The position numbers were made by a program, and so were the translations under genes. Source: Paraburkholderia sp. C35 (lineage in GTDB: Bacteria; Pseudomonadota; Gammaproteobacteria; Burkholderiales; Burkholderiaceae). From it: a stretch of 64,000 nt of DNA. Position 1 is the stretch's first letter, and the number at the start of each line of letters is the position of its first letter. The stretch spans positions 1 through 64,000 of the forward strand of contig NZ_QBUY01000034.1 in NCBI RefSeq assembly GCF_003121405.1, read 5' to 3'. Shown in pieces: positions 1 through 9,003 of this stretch. Below the pieces are notes generated by a model. The model saw nothing but the letters and a program-made list of their open reading frames with translations. It was not told where the DNA came from and ran no database searches.

Positions 1-219
1 CCCGCAGCCGGCATCCGAGAGAGGAGCCCGTCTCGTGGGCGCGGAGCTGTGTTTTAGAGACAGTGTTGGGATCGCCCGCGGTGCGTCGAGCCTTCCGGTT
101 TTGTCACGCTGTCCATCAGGCCAGTGGCCAGCGTGTTCGACACGCGCCCGCCGCTGGTGCCGCCTGTGCACGTGTCATGACGTGCGAAGGGGCGGCAGTC
201 CTGTGCGTCAGGGTGGGAA

Positions 220-239
220 AGCCGCCGCGCGAAGCGCTG
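220..239. repeat. 20-bp direct repeat, left copy (flanks restriction module)
   Basis: The sequence AGCCGCCGCGCGAAGCGCTG occurs here and again, identical and in the same orientation, at 7199-7218. The two copies bracket the hsd operon, the HEPN gene and the gene at 6271-7152. It may mark a recombination boundary, or be one of the GC-rich repeats common between genes on this molecule. Bases 1-219 hold no gene that I can support. Confidence 0.5.
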
Positions 240-245
240 ACCGGC

Positions 246-1127
246 TTACGGTGCGCCCAGCAGCATGTTGTTGAGCGCGGTCTTGCTCGGGACCTCGTTC
301 AACTCGATCATCTTTACCAGCACGCATTGGACGATGTTGAACGTCTGCACGAGGTGCGTCGTGTTGTGCCTTGGCTTCCCGTGCGCAGCGGCCGACCGCT
401 TGTCGTACAAGTCGAACACCTCGCGCTGCCGAGCCAGGCGGGCTTCACCGGGTGGGTGGAGGTACGAGGCAATCAGTACCGACACCCGGAACCGCAGTTC
501 GGACGTCGAAGGCGAGAACAGCGCTTCGAGCGCACCCCACAGCGACACGAGCGTAAGGGCGTGGTGCGGGACGAAGGTGGACATTTCGAACGCCTCCATC
601 GCCAAGCGGAAGTCCGCGTGCGTGGCCATCAACGCCACGGCATGGGGCCAGTATTTCCGAACCCATTCCCAGCGGACGTCATCCGCCAACGGGTTCACCA
701 GTGCGAGTTCGATGTATTGCTGGCTCGTTTCTACGGGCGAGATTCTTATGCTCTGATCATCGAGCGCGGCTATTTGGGACAGGGAATGCGTCGATTGCAC
801 GAGGAAGCGTGCTTCGGGTTTGATCACCAACCGAAGGACGCAGGTCAGCACTCGTGCGATCTCGTATGGTGTCAGATCACCAGGTGGCTTGTATTCAGGG
901 GGAACGACCAGTTCGACACGAACATCGAACGCGTCGTGACGGGTCGTGGCTTTCCAGGGTGCAGGATGATGCCTGCTTGGCTCGACAGGTGGCTTGAACG
1001 CCATCGTGTACGAACTCATGAGGTGGGCGTACGTCCGCCGCAATATAAGCCCCTGCCCGAGTTCGATCTCATCGGTGCCGTCGGGCAGGGACAAGCCGGC
1101 AAGTCCAGCGTAAAAAGGCGCTTTCAT
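246..1127 (-). CDS. HEPN-motif protein behind hsdS
   Basis: A protein of 293 residues of unknown family. Near its C-terminus it has Arg244-Ser-Ala-Ala-Ala-His249, which fits the R-x4-6-H catalytic signature of HEPN ribonucleases and toxins, inside a helical segment. It is the last gene of the leftward hsdR-hsdM-hsdS operon. The ATG at 1127 lies 19 bases past the hsdS stop and is preferred over a longer TTG-started frame that would overlap hsdS by 56 bases; no strong ribosome site is visible for either. HEPN proteins are common in defence islands as RNA-cleaving toxins, so a back-up or abortive role beside the restriction system is plausible. That role is inferred from one short motif and from context. 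Confidence 0.6.
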   Translation of the reverse strand: MKAPFYAGLAGLSLPDGTDEIELGQGLILRRTYAHLMSSYTMAFKPPVEPSRHHPAPWKATTRHDAFDVRVELVVPPEYKPPGDLTPYEIARVLTCVLRLVIKPEARFLVQSTHSLSQIAALDDQSIRISPVETSQQYIELALVNPLADDVRWEWVRKYWPHAVALMATHADFRLAMEAFEMSTFVPHHALTLVSLWGALEALFSPSTSELRFRVSVLIASYLHPPGEARLARQREVFDLYDKRSAAAHGKPRHNTTHLVQTFNIVQCVLVKMIELNEVPSKTALNNMLLGAP

Positions 1128-1146
1128 AGGCCAGGTAATCGAGTTC

Positions 1147-2319
1147 CTATCCCGGGAATGCTCGTGCGAGTAGCGCTTGAAACGTTGCCTCAGCCTTTTC
1201 AAAAGACGTGCGCTGCTGCGCGGCTAAATCCAGCAATGCCTTGCAGTGCTCGTCGAATTTCTTCTGCAATCCTTCTGGCGGATGTGGGATCGGGAAAGCC
1301 TTCAACTCTTTGCTATTGATGTTGGATTGTCCGACCGCACCGCGGGCCGTGGCGAACATCATCCGTTTCATGTGCGGAGAGTTCAGGAACGCCCAGAGAT
1401 AGGATGGGTAGGCTTTTGCACGATCGACTCGAACTCGGATGAAGTAGGAAGCGACGATGGCATCCATTGCTCCGTCCCAGAGTCCGGTCTTTCCTACAAG
1501 CTCTTTGCTGTTCGTCCGATTGAAAAGAATGTCGCCCTCGATCAAGCGAAAGCGCTCGATGTCGTCCGGTTCCAACTCGACATACTTGAGGTCGTTTAGG
1601 TCGAGGTCACCTTCGTACGTGACGTTACCCATCCGAATCATCGGCAAACCGATTGGATCGGTGTGTGCTTTGGCGCTGCTGCCGTAGTCCGCGTCCGCGA
1701 GGAGTTGGCCGATGGTGGTCATCGGCCAGTTCATAGGATTGGTCGCCGGGTCGCCGAAGATCTTTGCAAACGTCGCGGGCATCAAGTCCGCGACCTTCTG
1801 TTGGGCATCTGCGCGCAGCCGCACGATGTGTTCTGCACGTGACAGAAGCTCGACATATCGGTTCTGTTCGTCCGGAGAATGTGGCGGCAGTTCCTGGTCG
1901 AGCACCTGCTTATCGGTGACCGCCGGATAAAGCGCTCCCGCCACCAAAGCCTGAAGACCTTTGATGAAACGCTGGGAACGTGTGAAGTAGAAGAGGTATC
2001 TGGCAGAAACCTCTTCTCTCGCACGCAGAACGCAGAAACCCGTGCTCGCGATCTGGTCATGCAACGATTCAGGAACCATTGCTACCGCGTTGAGATTTGG
2101 ACGAACGGTTGACACAAGAACGTCGCCGACGCGAATGGCCATCCGAGCACGCGAAGGCGCGTCGGCGCCGATCAACTCTTTCGGTTCTCGGATGACCTTT
2201 ACAACGTTATCAACCGACGCAACATCCACGTACATGAATGGGCGCGCTGGCTCTTTCTTTGGATTGATCGTGCCCGTCGGAACGGTGACGAGATCCCGCA
2301 ACTTCACAGGTTCGCTCAC
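1147..2319 (-). CDS. hsdS: Type I restriction-modification specificity subunit HsdS
   Basis: A protein of 390 residues with the usual HsdS layout: two target-recognition regions (about 1-150 and 200-350) separated and followed by conserved helical spacers. Phrases such as GDILFNRTNS and SHMKRMMFATARGAVGQ-like text in the second half are typical of the family. HsdS sets the bipartite DNA sequence recognised by the HsdM/HsdR complex. The GTG start at 2319 overlaps the hsdM stop by four bases (GTGA), so the two are translationally coupled. Length is normal (roughly 380-450 residues). Confidence 0.9.
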   Translation of the reverse strand: MSEPVKLRDLVTVPTGTINPKKEPARPFMYVDVASVDNVVKVIREPKELIGADAPSRARMAIRVGDVLVSTVRPNLNAVAMVPESLHDQIASTGFCVLRAREEVSARYLFYFTRSQRFIKGLQALVAGALYPAVTDKQVLDQELPPHSPDEQNRYVELLSRAEHIVRLRADAQQKVADLMPATFAKIFGDPATNPMNWPMTTIGQLLADADYGSSAKAHTDPIGLPMIRMGNVTYEGDLDLNDLKYVELEPDDIERFRLIEGDILFNRTNSKELVGKTGLWDGAMDAIVASYFIRVRVDRAKAYPSYLWAFLNSPHMKRMMFATARGAVGQSNINSKELKAFPIPHPPEGLQKKFDEHCKALLDLAAQQRTSFEKAEATFQALLARAFPG

Positions 2320-3938
2320 AGGGACATCTCTCCAAGCGCAGCGCGCAATGCGGCGACTTCTTCCACAATCTCACTTTCGATCGCTGACAGTTCATCGAGC
2401 AATTCGAGCGGGTCACGGTGCTCCGCAGCCAGTTGGCTTGCCGGTCGGTAACGGCTGGCAGACAGATTGAAACCTGCACCCTTGATTTTCGCCGCGTCAG
2501 CGAACCAATATTTTGCGTCCCATTCACTTCCTTCCTCGCGTGCTCGCCATGTCGTCAGTCGGGCGGAACGGTCATGGAACGTCTCGATCGCGTCTGGTAA
2601 GTCATCCTGGGTGATAGGCTGGTCATGGTTGGCATCCAACTTATAGCCGTCGTTGTCGAGATGGTAGAACAGCACGTTATCGGTCGTGCCACCCTTGCTG
2701 AACACCAGCACCGACGTCTTCACCACAGAGTATGGCTGGAACACGCCGCCTGGCAGGGAGATCACTGCCTCAACGCGATTGTTCTCGACGAGTTGACGCC
2801 GAAGCTCACGGTGTGCGAGCGTTGAACCGGACAGCACGCCTTCCGGCACAATGACACCGCATCGACCGCTTTCGCGCAGACTGTCGATCATGTACTTCAA
2901 AAAGAGCAGTTCCGTCGCGGTGCTGTTGCCAACTTTCACATCTTCTACTACGCGGTCCTTGTCCACCCGCCCCGAGAAGGGAGGATTTGCCAAGATTACG
3001 TGATAGCCCTCCGCCGGCAAGCCGAGCGCCTCCCGTCGTTCGGCGTCGAGCGACGAGGTGAGCACATTGCGCAGAAGAACCCGGCCGTTCGGTAGACCTC
3101 GAAGTGTCAGGTTCATCGTCGCTAGGCGAACCATTTTCGGATCAACATCGTTGCCGAAAAAGGTGCCGGTTTGCAGCGCCGAGCTTTGCGCGGCTGACAG
3201 TCGGTCGCCGACACCGCGACGCTGTACCTTGCCGTCAAGCTCGACCTCCTGGATGGTGTTTTCCGAGGAGTTGGCCAGACGGATGTGGTTATATGCGGCG
3301 ACCAAGAAGCCTGCCGTACCTGCTGCCGGGTCGTAGATTGTCTCACCGATTTTTGGATCGACGATCGCAGTGATCATCCGAATGACGTGGCGTGGCGTGC
3401 GGAACTGGCCGAGTTCACCCGCTTGCCGGATCTGACGCAATACGTGTTCGAAAAGGTCGCCCTTCGTATCCGCGTCCGAATCGTCCAAGTGCAGATTGTC
3501 CACAAGGTTGACGACCTGCGTGAGGACAGTCGGATCAACAATCGAAAGACGAGCGCCCTCCATGAAGTTGGTCGCGCTGCGCTCGCCCATCTCGGCGAAG
3601 AACGCGAAAACCTCGTCGCGAAGGAAGCGAACCAATGCCTCGCCTGACATCGCTTTTGCCCAGACCGACCATTTAAACCTATCACGCGGAATCGTCTTGT
3701 TGCCCTCCTCGGCGTTCAGCGGATTCTTGACGGTCCACTCGCCAGAAAAAAGGCTCTCATAGGGGCGCTTGAGGACCCGAGCCTTCATCTGATTGTCGCT
3801 GTCGATGCCTTCGACGAGGTAAAAGAAAAAGAGGAACGACAGTTGTTCCGCGTTCGACACTGGATCCGGGTAACCACCGCCGTATAAGTAATCACGGATT
3901 TGGTCGATAGACCGACGCATGTTGGGTGTGAGAGGCAT
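2316..3938 (-). CDS. hsdM: Type I restriction-modification DNA methyltransferase HsdM
   Basis: A protein of 540 residues, an N6-adenine methyltransferase. It has an N-terminal helical HsdM domain, the S-adenosylmethionine-binding motif DPAAGTAGF at residues 203-211, and the catalytic motif NPPF at 318-321. It methylates the sites chosen by HsdS and forms the core of the restriction complex. The ATG at 3938 follows the hsdR stop by 30 bases. Length and motifs are intact, so the enzyme is probably active. Confidence 0.95.
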   Translation of the reverse strand: MPLTPNMRRSIDQIRDYLYGGGYPDPVSNAEQLSFLFFFYLVEGIDSDNQMKARVLKRPYESLFSGEWTVKNPLNAEEGNKTIPRDRFKWSVWAKAMSGEALVRFLRDEVFAFFAEMGERSATNFMEGARLSIVDPTVLTQVVNLVDNLHLDDSDADTKGDLFEHVLRQIRQAGELGQFRTPRHVIRMITAIVDPKIGETIYDPAAGTAGFLVAAYNHIRLANSSENTIQEVELDGKVQRRGVGDRLSAAQSSALQTGTFFGNDVDPKMVRLATMNLTLRGLPNGRVLLRNVLTSSLDAERREALGLPAEGYHVILANPPFSGRVDKDRVVEDVKVGNSTATELLFLKYMIDSLRESGRCGVIVPEGVLSGSTLAHRELRRQLVENNRVEAVISLPGGVFQPYSVVKTSVLVFSKGGTTDNVLFYHLDNDGYKLDANHDQPITQDDLPDAIETFHDRSARLTTWRAREEGSEWDAKYWFADAAKIKGAGFNLSASRYRPASQLAAEHRDPLELLDELSAIESEIVEEVAALRAALGEMSL

Positions 3939-3968
3939 GTCCTACCTTAAAGCGTGAAACGTAGTTGA

Positions 3969-6110
3969 TCAGTGTGCCGTAGGCTGCGGTGCGTCACCGC
4001 CGTCGTTGTTCGGCAAGGGCTCGCTGAAGAGCGCCGCGTTCAAACTATCCAGGAGAGTCTTAATGGGTTCATCGCCGCCAAATACACGCTGCGCCTCTTT
4101 CAAACCACCCATCTGATTGAACGTATGGAAAAAAGTGAAATGTTCGGGCAACAACTCTGTTAGATCGTCCGCGTTCGCGCGGATCTGAGCACCCAGAATC
4201 CGCAGCCAACGATCTTGCTCTGCAGTCAGCGTCTGTTGCAGTCGCCATGCTTCGAATCGCGCTCCCAGTTCTTCTGCCCGCTGCGCTGACACCTCGGGGA
4301 ACTGCATGTTCCCATCCTCATCCATGGTGATCCACTCGCGGGTGGTTGGATCGATGTCATCGTCCACGTCTAGTGACAGGAGGCGCGTCGGTTCATGCTT
4401 CGTTGTTTGCGGCGTTTTCGACACGACGATGCCGCCCTCGCCTACTGGATCCTCGTCGCCGTGGTAGGCAACGACTCCCACAAAATCGAAGATGGTAAAG
4501 ACCGGCTTGTTTTTCGCCTTTCGAGTGCCACGCCCCCGCATCTGTTGGTAGAGGATCGCCGATCGTGTGAACCGTGCGAAGACCAGGTTCACAACGTCCG
4601 GGCAATCAAAACCTGTGTCAAGCATGTTGACCGAAACGAGGATCTGCGGGAACTGCTCCTTTTTAAATCGCTTGATCTTCGCCATGGCGTCGGCCGTGTC
4701 ATCCGGCCCTGCTCCGGACACCACATAGTCGGCGTAACGCACGTCCGGCGACGGTTTCTTGTCGGCGAACTGAGCGTCGAAGAGATTTGCCAGCGTCTCG
4801 GCGTGTTTTTTGTTCACCGCAAACACGATCGTTTTGCCGATAAGTGGCATCCGAAGCACGCCCTTGTGGTCGGTGAAGCCGTTTTGCAGCACCTCACGGA
4901 ACTCTCGGACGATCGCTCGGTTGCGTTCCGGGATCGTGAACTTTCGCTCCAGCGCGGCGGGATCGATGACGATGGGATCTCGAACGGCGAAGAGTTGCTC
5001 AAAATCGGCCGCGGTCTCCTCATCCATCGCGGAAAAATCGAGATCTTTTCGGTGAACCTCGAATCCGCCCTCGGCAGCGGTCTTGACGGTCTGCGCCGCG
5101 TAGACCTGGTACGGTACCAGCCAGCCGTCCTGGATGGCGTCTTTGAGCTTGTACGAGAACGTCGGCTTATCGACCTCAAAGAACCGCAGCGTGTCACGCA
5201 CGAACTGCTTGTCCTCCTCGTCTGCCTGGGCGTCGTCTAGGTTTGCCACGCACGGCGTGGCCGTCAGGCCGATCTGGATGCCGTCGAAGTATTTGAGCAC
5301 CCCGGACCATTGACCGTAGATCGAACGGTGGCACTCGTCCGATATGATCAGGTCGAAGTAACCGGACGAGTATTCCGAATAGATATTGACCATGCTTTGC
5401 AACGTGGTCACGGTGATTCGCTTTTCGTCCCGGAACCTGCGGCCAGCCCGAAGGACGTAAGCCGGGTAGTCAGGCAGATGCTCTGTGAACGCGTCTTCCG
5501 TCTGCTTCGCCAAGGGGATTCTGTCCACGAGGAAGAGCACACGAGTAACGGCATTAGCCTCAAAAAGACGCTTGATCAAGGCTGCGGCTGTGCGCGTCTT
5601 TCCCGTGCCTGTGGCCATTTCCACCAGCAACTTCCGCCGACCTTGCTGCATCTCTTCGCAAAGCTTGTCGATGCCCTTCGTCTGATAGTCCCGTTCGACG
5701 ATTTTCAGGTCAATGGGGACCGAGAGCACGTCCTTACGGACGGTCAGGCTCGCAAACCGACGTTCGAGGTCGTCTTGTTTGAAGAACGTTTTGACCGGAT
5801 GCGGGAAGGCTTGAGTCCGCCACTCCCAGAACAGCACCTCCGACCCGTTGGTCAAGAAGATGTACTGGACGTTCAAATGCTCGGCATAGCGCTTTGCTTG
5901 CTCCGCCGCATCTGCTGGATTGGTCGTGAAGCGTTTCGCCTCGACGACGGCCAAAGACCGCCCGTGCCGGTCGCACAGGACGTAATCGGCACGCGTGCCG
6001 TCTGGCATCACCACTTCGTAGCGGACCTGCGTCGGGTCGGTGGTCTTCCACCCCTGATCCGCCAGGAGAGCGTCGATGAGCACCCGGGAAAACGCTTCGT
6101 TTTTTGTCAT
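3969..6110 (-). CDS. hsdR: Type I restriction endonuclease subunit HsdR
   Basis: A protein of 713 residues that supplies DNA translocation and cleavage. The N-terminal PD-(D/E)XK nuclease core shows Asp42 and Glu57-Ala-Lys59. The helicase motor has Walker A ATGTGKT at 166-172, a DECH-type motif II and a C-terminal QMRGRGTR motif VI. It is shorter than the roughly 1,000-residue EcoR124-type subunits and closer to the 770-815-residue EcoKI/EcoEI types. It is the first gene of the leftward hsd operon. A possible -10 (TAAAAT, about 6137-6142 on the minus strand) lies just upstream, but no good -35 is seen. Confidence 0.93.
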   Translation of the reverse strand: MTKNEAFSRVLIDALLADQGWKTTDPTQVRYEVVMPDGTRADYVLCDRHGRSLAVVEAKRFTTNPADAAEQAKRYAEHLNVQYIFLTNGSEVLFWEWRTQAFPHPVKTFFKQDDLERRFASLTVRKDVLSVPIDLKIVERDYQTKGIDKLCEEMQQGRRKLLVEMATGTGKTRTAAALIKRLFEANAVTRVLFLVDRIPLAKQTEDAFTEHLPDYPAYVLRAGRRFRDEKRITVTTLQSMVNIYSEYSSGYFDLIISDECHRSIYGQWSGVLKYFDGIQIGLTATPCVANLDDAQADEEDKQFVRDTLRFFEVDKPTFSYKLKDAIQDGWLVPYQVYAAQTVKTAAEGGFEVHRKDLDFSAMDEETAADFEQLFAVRDPIVIDPAALERKFTIPERNRAIVREFREVLQNGFTDHKGVLRMPLIGKTIVFAVNKKHAETLANLFDAQFADKKPSPDVRYADYVVSGAGPDDTADAMAKIKRFKKEQFPQILVSVNMLDTGFDCPDVVNLVFARFTRSAILYQQMRGRGTRKAKNKPVFTIFDFVGVVAYHGDEDPVGEGGIVVSKTPQTTKHEPTRLLSLDVDDDIDPTTREWITMDEDGNMQFPEVSAQRAEELGARFEAWRLQQTLTAEQDRWLRILGAQIRANADDLTELLPEHFTFFHTFNQMGGLKEAQRVFGGDEPIKTLLDSLNAALFSEPLPNNDGGDAPQPTAH

Positions 6111-6270
6111 GTCCTTGAGCCGTTGGGACTTTTACCTATTTTAAGCGGTCATCGGGCTCGCGGGGTGCCCAACACGCGGAAAACCGCGACCGGTGGGCGA
6201 TTATCGCCTCGCCTTGCTCACACGGCGCCGATTCGCCCCTGTCGATGAAAGCGGATCGGTCACGGTTGAT

Positions 6271-7152
6271 TCATTCTGCATCAGCGCCTGACCTGAGAAC
6301 GCCATCAAGGCACTTAAGGAAGGTTTTGAAGCGTGTCTGAGCTTCCGGCCGTGCTCCGTGAAACCATGACGCCGTTGAGTGCGTTACGTTGACGGCCGGA
6401 GTCATGTCGAGGACGTTCGAGATGACGGAGGTGGAGACCAGCACCCCGTCGCATGCTCCGCGTGCGATCGCAGATCGAAAGTGGATTTCGTTTGACAGGA
6501 TGAAATCCTGATTCATCGCGTTGAGCTTTTGCCTGAGTTCCCGCTCTGTCGGGAACTCCCACGCTTCACCCTCGGGCACGATATCGTCGAGGTTGAACGC
6601 GACAATCCCCGGTCTTCCGTGCCTTGAGATTTGGTCACAACCGAGGTCAAAGTGATGGGCAACGTTGTTTTCAGAGTAGATCTTTTTGCAGGCGAGCGAA
6701 TAGTCGCCGAACGTTTCGCCCAGCGAGATCACCAGGTCCGGCTCTTCGATGCGCACGGGCGTCTGTCCAAGTTTGAACCGGCGGTGTAGATCTAGCTCCC
6801 AAAGAGCGTCCTTGCCGTTGACGTTTTGCCTGGTGTCAAGATTCATATCGCTCGTCCTGACGCGATGGATGGCTTCTTTCGCGCCGTCATCGTCCAGTGC
6901 TTCGTTGACCGCGCGCGCAATGCGAAGCGCCTCGTTGGCCTTGAGGAACGTCCTTCGCCTCTTCTCGTCGGACAAAGGCCGCTTGGTGTCGTCGGCGAGG
7001 CGGCGCACCTTGGCGAACAAAGAACCTAGCGCACTCCCGGAGTGGCAGGTCAACCCACGCTCGGCGAGTGCGCGCTCCACCCCTAGGATGGTTTTCATGG
7101 CCTCATCAAGACCGTGACTGTTTTGGATTGGCTGATCGTTTGATTCGGTCAT
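6271..7152 (-). CDS. Uncharacterised protein, possible PD-(D/E)XK-type nuclease
   Basis: A protein of 293 residues with no family I can name. The central stretch EPDLVISLGETFGDYSLACK has the spacing of a PD-(D/E)XK core, with Asp early and Lys late, but Cys stands where the acidic residue of (D/E)XK is expected. Either the core is degenerate or the resemblance is accidental. The ATG at 7152 was chosen; the open frame extends further upstream but lacks a better start. The gene lies between hsdR and the Cys-His-Asp gene, inside the stretch bracketed by the 20-bp repeats, so it may be restriction-island cargo. Confidence 0.55.
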   Translation of the reverse strand: MTESNDQPIQNSHGLDEAMKTILGVERALAERGLTCHSGSALGSLFAKVRRLADDTKRPLSDEKRRRTFLKANEALRIARAVNEALDDDGAKEAIHRVRTSDMNLDTRQNVNGKDALWELDLHRRFKLGQTPVRIEEPDLVISLGETFGDYSLACKKIYSENNVAHHFDLGCDQISRHGRPGIVAFNLDDIVPEGEAWEFPTERELRQKLNAMNQDFILSNEIHFRSAIARGACDGVLVSTSVISNVLDMTPAVNVTHSTASWFHGARPEAQTRFKTFLKCLDGVLRSGADAE

Positions 7153-7198
7153 GGCTGCTTCGACTGTGGAATGTTCATGCGTGTCCTGTGAGGGGAAT

Positions 7199-7218
7199 AG
7201 CCGCCGCGCGAAGCGCTG
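7199..7218. repeat. 20-bp direct repeat, right copy
   Basis: This is the second copy of the repeat at 220-239, identical over AGCCGCCGCGCGAAGCGCTG. It lies 47 bases upstream of the start at 7152, so the two copies enclose about 7 kb holding the restriction operon. Confidence 0.5.
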
Positions 7219-7271
7219 TGATCGCCTCGTGAGCGACAGACCCAAGGGCACGGCGCATGGGTCCGTCGATT

Positions 7272-7994
7272 TTACGGATTCAACGCCGGATTGCGCCAAT
7301 CGCGCCTGACGTCGCCATATTTGGCAATCAGCGATTTACCGTCCAGGCCGTACACGCTTTGCACCAGTTCTGCCATGGACGTATGGCGCATCCGATCTTG
7401 GTGGTCCTGATACTGGCGCAGATTCATACCATTGACCATGCGAGCGTCATCGTCCAGCGCGTCGTTGGACGCGATACCAAACTTGATCTTGGGCACGGCA
7501 TCGCTTCCGAGGTCCACTCCGCCAAAGACCGGGCCACCAGCAAACCCACCCGTTGGTCCCGGCACACAAACGGCCACATCGAGCACCTTGCCGCTCACTT
7601 CGACCCAAGAATGGTCGAACCGGGGCATCCTGCCGCTTCTTCCGAGCCAATAGCGACGCCATGCCTCGTCGCCGATGACTTCCCCCACGCACAACGCAAG
7701 GTTGTCCTCGGACAATCCGGCTTCACGCAGCAACATGTAAAGCACGGCCGAGGTGTTGTGGCAACCGCCCGCAAACGGGGGACGTGAGGAGGGAGGGGTG
7801 ACAACAAAACGCAGCATCGGCTCAAACACCTTATAAAGCGTTTCACCATCGGACAACGGTGCCGCGATGCCCCTGGCACGTGCTAGTGCGATCTCGACGT
7901 ACGAATGACGTTCGCCTTCGCTCAACTGGCGCACGTCGTCGAGCACCTCATGGGTAGCCGCTTCATCCGTTCTGTTTTTGTTCGCCTCGTCCAT
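7272..7994 (-). CDS. Possible transglutaminase/papain-fold protein (Cys-His-Asp)
   Basis: A protein of 240 residues. Three segments are spaced as in transglutaminase-like cysteine enzymes: Cys78 in GGCHNTSAVLYMLLREAG at the head of a helix, His128 in FDHSWVEV, and Asp139 in KVLDVAV. These could form a catalytic triad. The substrate is unknown. The ATG at 7994 is the only plausible start. It lies leftward between the restriction module and the toxin-antitoxin pair. A second, unrelated-looking protein with the same residue pattern is encoded at 40684-41166. Confidence 0.55.
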   Translation of the reverse strand: MDEANKNRTDEAATHEVLDDVRQLSEGERHSYVEIALARARGIAAPLSDGETLYKVFEPMLRFVVTPPSSRPPFAGGCHNTSAVLYMLLREAGLSEDNLALCVGEVIGDEAWRRYWLGRSGRMPRFDHSWVEVSGKVLDVAVCVPGPTGGFAGGPVFGGVDLGSDAVPKIKFGIASNDALDDDARMVNGMNLRQYQDHQDRMRHTSMAELVQSVYGLDGKSLIAKYGDVRRDWRNPALNP

Positions 7995-8064
7995 GCTTTA
8001 GCCCTTTCGTTTGACGGTGACTCGGTCGTCACCTCGGTAAACCGCTCGTACATGTCCCATCAGA

Positions 8065-8084
8065 AAAGGGCCTTGCGGCCCTTT
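8065..8084 (-). terminator. Rho-independent terminator of the toxin-antitoxin operon
   Basis: A perfect stem AAAGGGCC-TTGC-GGCCCTTT lies three bases past the toxin stop. On the minus strand it runs into TTTTC. Confidence 0.8.
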
Positions 8085-8087
8085 CGT

Positions 8088-8411
8088 TCATCGGTCCTGC
8101 CGGGTGTCCCACACCCGCAAGATTGCGACGCCGGTGGGGATTGGCTCGTAAGCCGGAATCAGTTCGTAATGGATCTCGTAGTCGCCGTGCAGGCAAATGT
8201 CCTTGTGGACTTCACGCGCCGGGGGGCCTTCCCACCCGTCGAGTTCTTCGCCGATCCTGTGCCGCAGGGTGACGCCCAGCGATTTCGCCTCGGCGTTCAG
8301 GGCCTTGATGATCTCCCGCGCCTTCGGTGCCCCGTTGAGCTTCTTCTCGAACTCGAAAATCGTCAGCATGTCCGACGCTGCTTTGCTCGTGAAAACGACC
8401 GGGATGGCCAT
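8088..8411 (-). CDS. RelE/ParE-family toxin
   Basis: A protein of 107 residues with the RelE/ParE look: an N-terminal helical hairpin (MLTIFEFEKKLNGAPKAREI) followed by beta strands containing ICLHGDYEIHYELI and ending AILRVWDTRQDR. Such toxins cleave ribosome-bound mRNA or poison gyrase; which applies here cannot be told. The ATG at 8411 overlaps the antitoxin stop by one base (TGATG); a GTG one codon upstream is also possible. It is paired with the antitoxin gene upstream and probably stabilises the plasmid or guards the island. Confidence 0.85.
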   Translation of the reverse strand: MAIPVVFTSKAASDMLTIFEFEKKLNGAPKAREIIKALNAEAKSLGVTLRHRIGEELDGWEGPPAREVHKDICLHGDYEIHYELIPAYEPIPTGVAILRVWDTRQDR

Positions 8412-8686
8412 CACTCACCAATCTTCGGGAGCGGGAGTTCGTTGTCCGTGCCCAGGCTGTCGGCCCATCGTTCCATCGCCTCCATCGACACCAGCCGTCC
8501 TGCGTCGACGTCGTCCAGACCCTCTTGGATCATTGCCCGCTCGCGTTCCGCACGCGCAAGGTAAGCCACCACGGCCTTACGCACGATCCACTGCTTTGAT
8601 CGGTCCAGCCGGGTCGCCATGTCGTCCATGCGATCGACGAGGTTGACGGGCAGTTGTGCCGTCACCGTTTTCAGCGCTTCCGCCAT
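8411..8686 (-). CDS. Ribbon-helix-helix antitoxin
   Basis: A protein of 91 residues. The N-terminal ribbon-helix-helix (TVTAQLPVNLVDRMDDMATR, then the RSKQWIVRKAVVAYLA helices) would bind DNA. The acidic C-terminal tail ending ELPLPKIGE should wrap the toxin. A GGAGG ribosome site precedes the ATG at 8686. It is expected to repress its own operon through the palindrome at 8720-8736. Confidence 0.88.
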   Translation of the reverse strand: MAEALKTVTAQLPVNLVDRMDDMATRLDRSKQWIVRKAVVAYLARAERERAMIQEGLDDVDAGRLVSMEAMERWADSLGTDNELPLPKIGE

Positions 8687-8719
8687 TTTGAACCTCCGCC
8701 TCTTGCGTTTCAGTACGTC

Positions 8720-8736
8720 CTATTGTAAAACAATAG
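8720..8736. promoter_or_regulatory. Operator-like palindrome upstream of the antitoxin gene
   Basis: A perfect inverted repeat CTATTGT-AAA-ACAATAG lies 34 bases upstream of the antitoxin start, where the autoregulatory site of such operons is normally found. Confidence 0.65.
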
Positions 8737-9003
8737 CCTTGCTTTAGGGGGGCTTTTTTCATCTATTTTTTGGACCGAAAGACCGCGCAAACTCTCGCCA
8801 GATAAGGCTTTCAGCCCTCGCATGAATCACGAAAACCTCCCTCTGCAAAACCGCGCTTTTCGGGGGTTAGGTGCACGTCTATGGGTGGACAGGTGACCGT
8901 CCATGGTGGTCGTCGGTGACCCAAGGGGACGGAACGACGGTGGCTCGGGACCGAAAAATGGAGCCGCGGGGCTCCCATTGTTTTTCACCTGCTCCACCCT
9001 CGA

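Noticed and set aside
63..1319. Long open frame on the plus strand opposite the HEPN and hsdS genes
   Set aside because: It has no ribosome site, its composition is unlike protein, and it lies antisense to well-supported genes.
6271..7152. Firm nuclease assignment
   Set aside because: The expected acidic residue of the (D/E)XK motif appears as Cys, so only a tentative resemblance is recorded.
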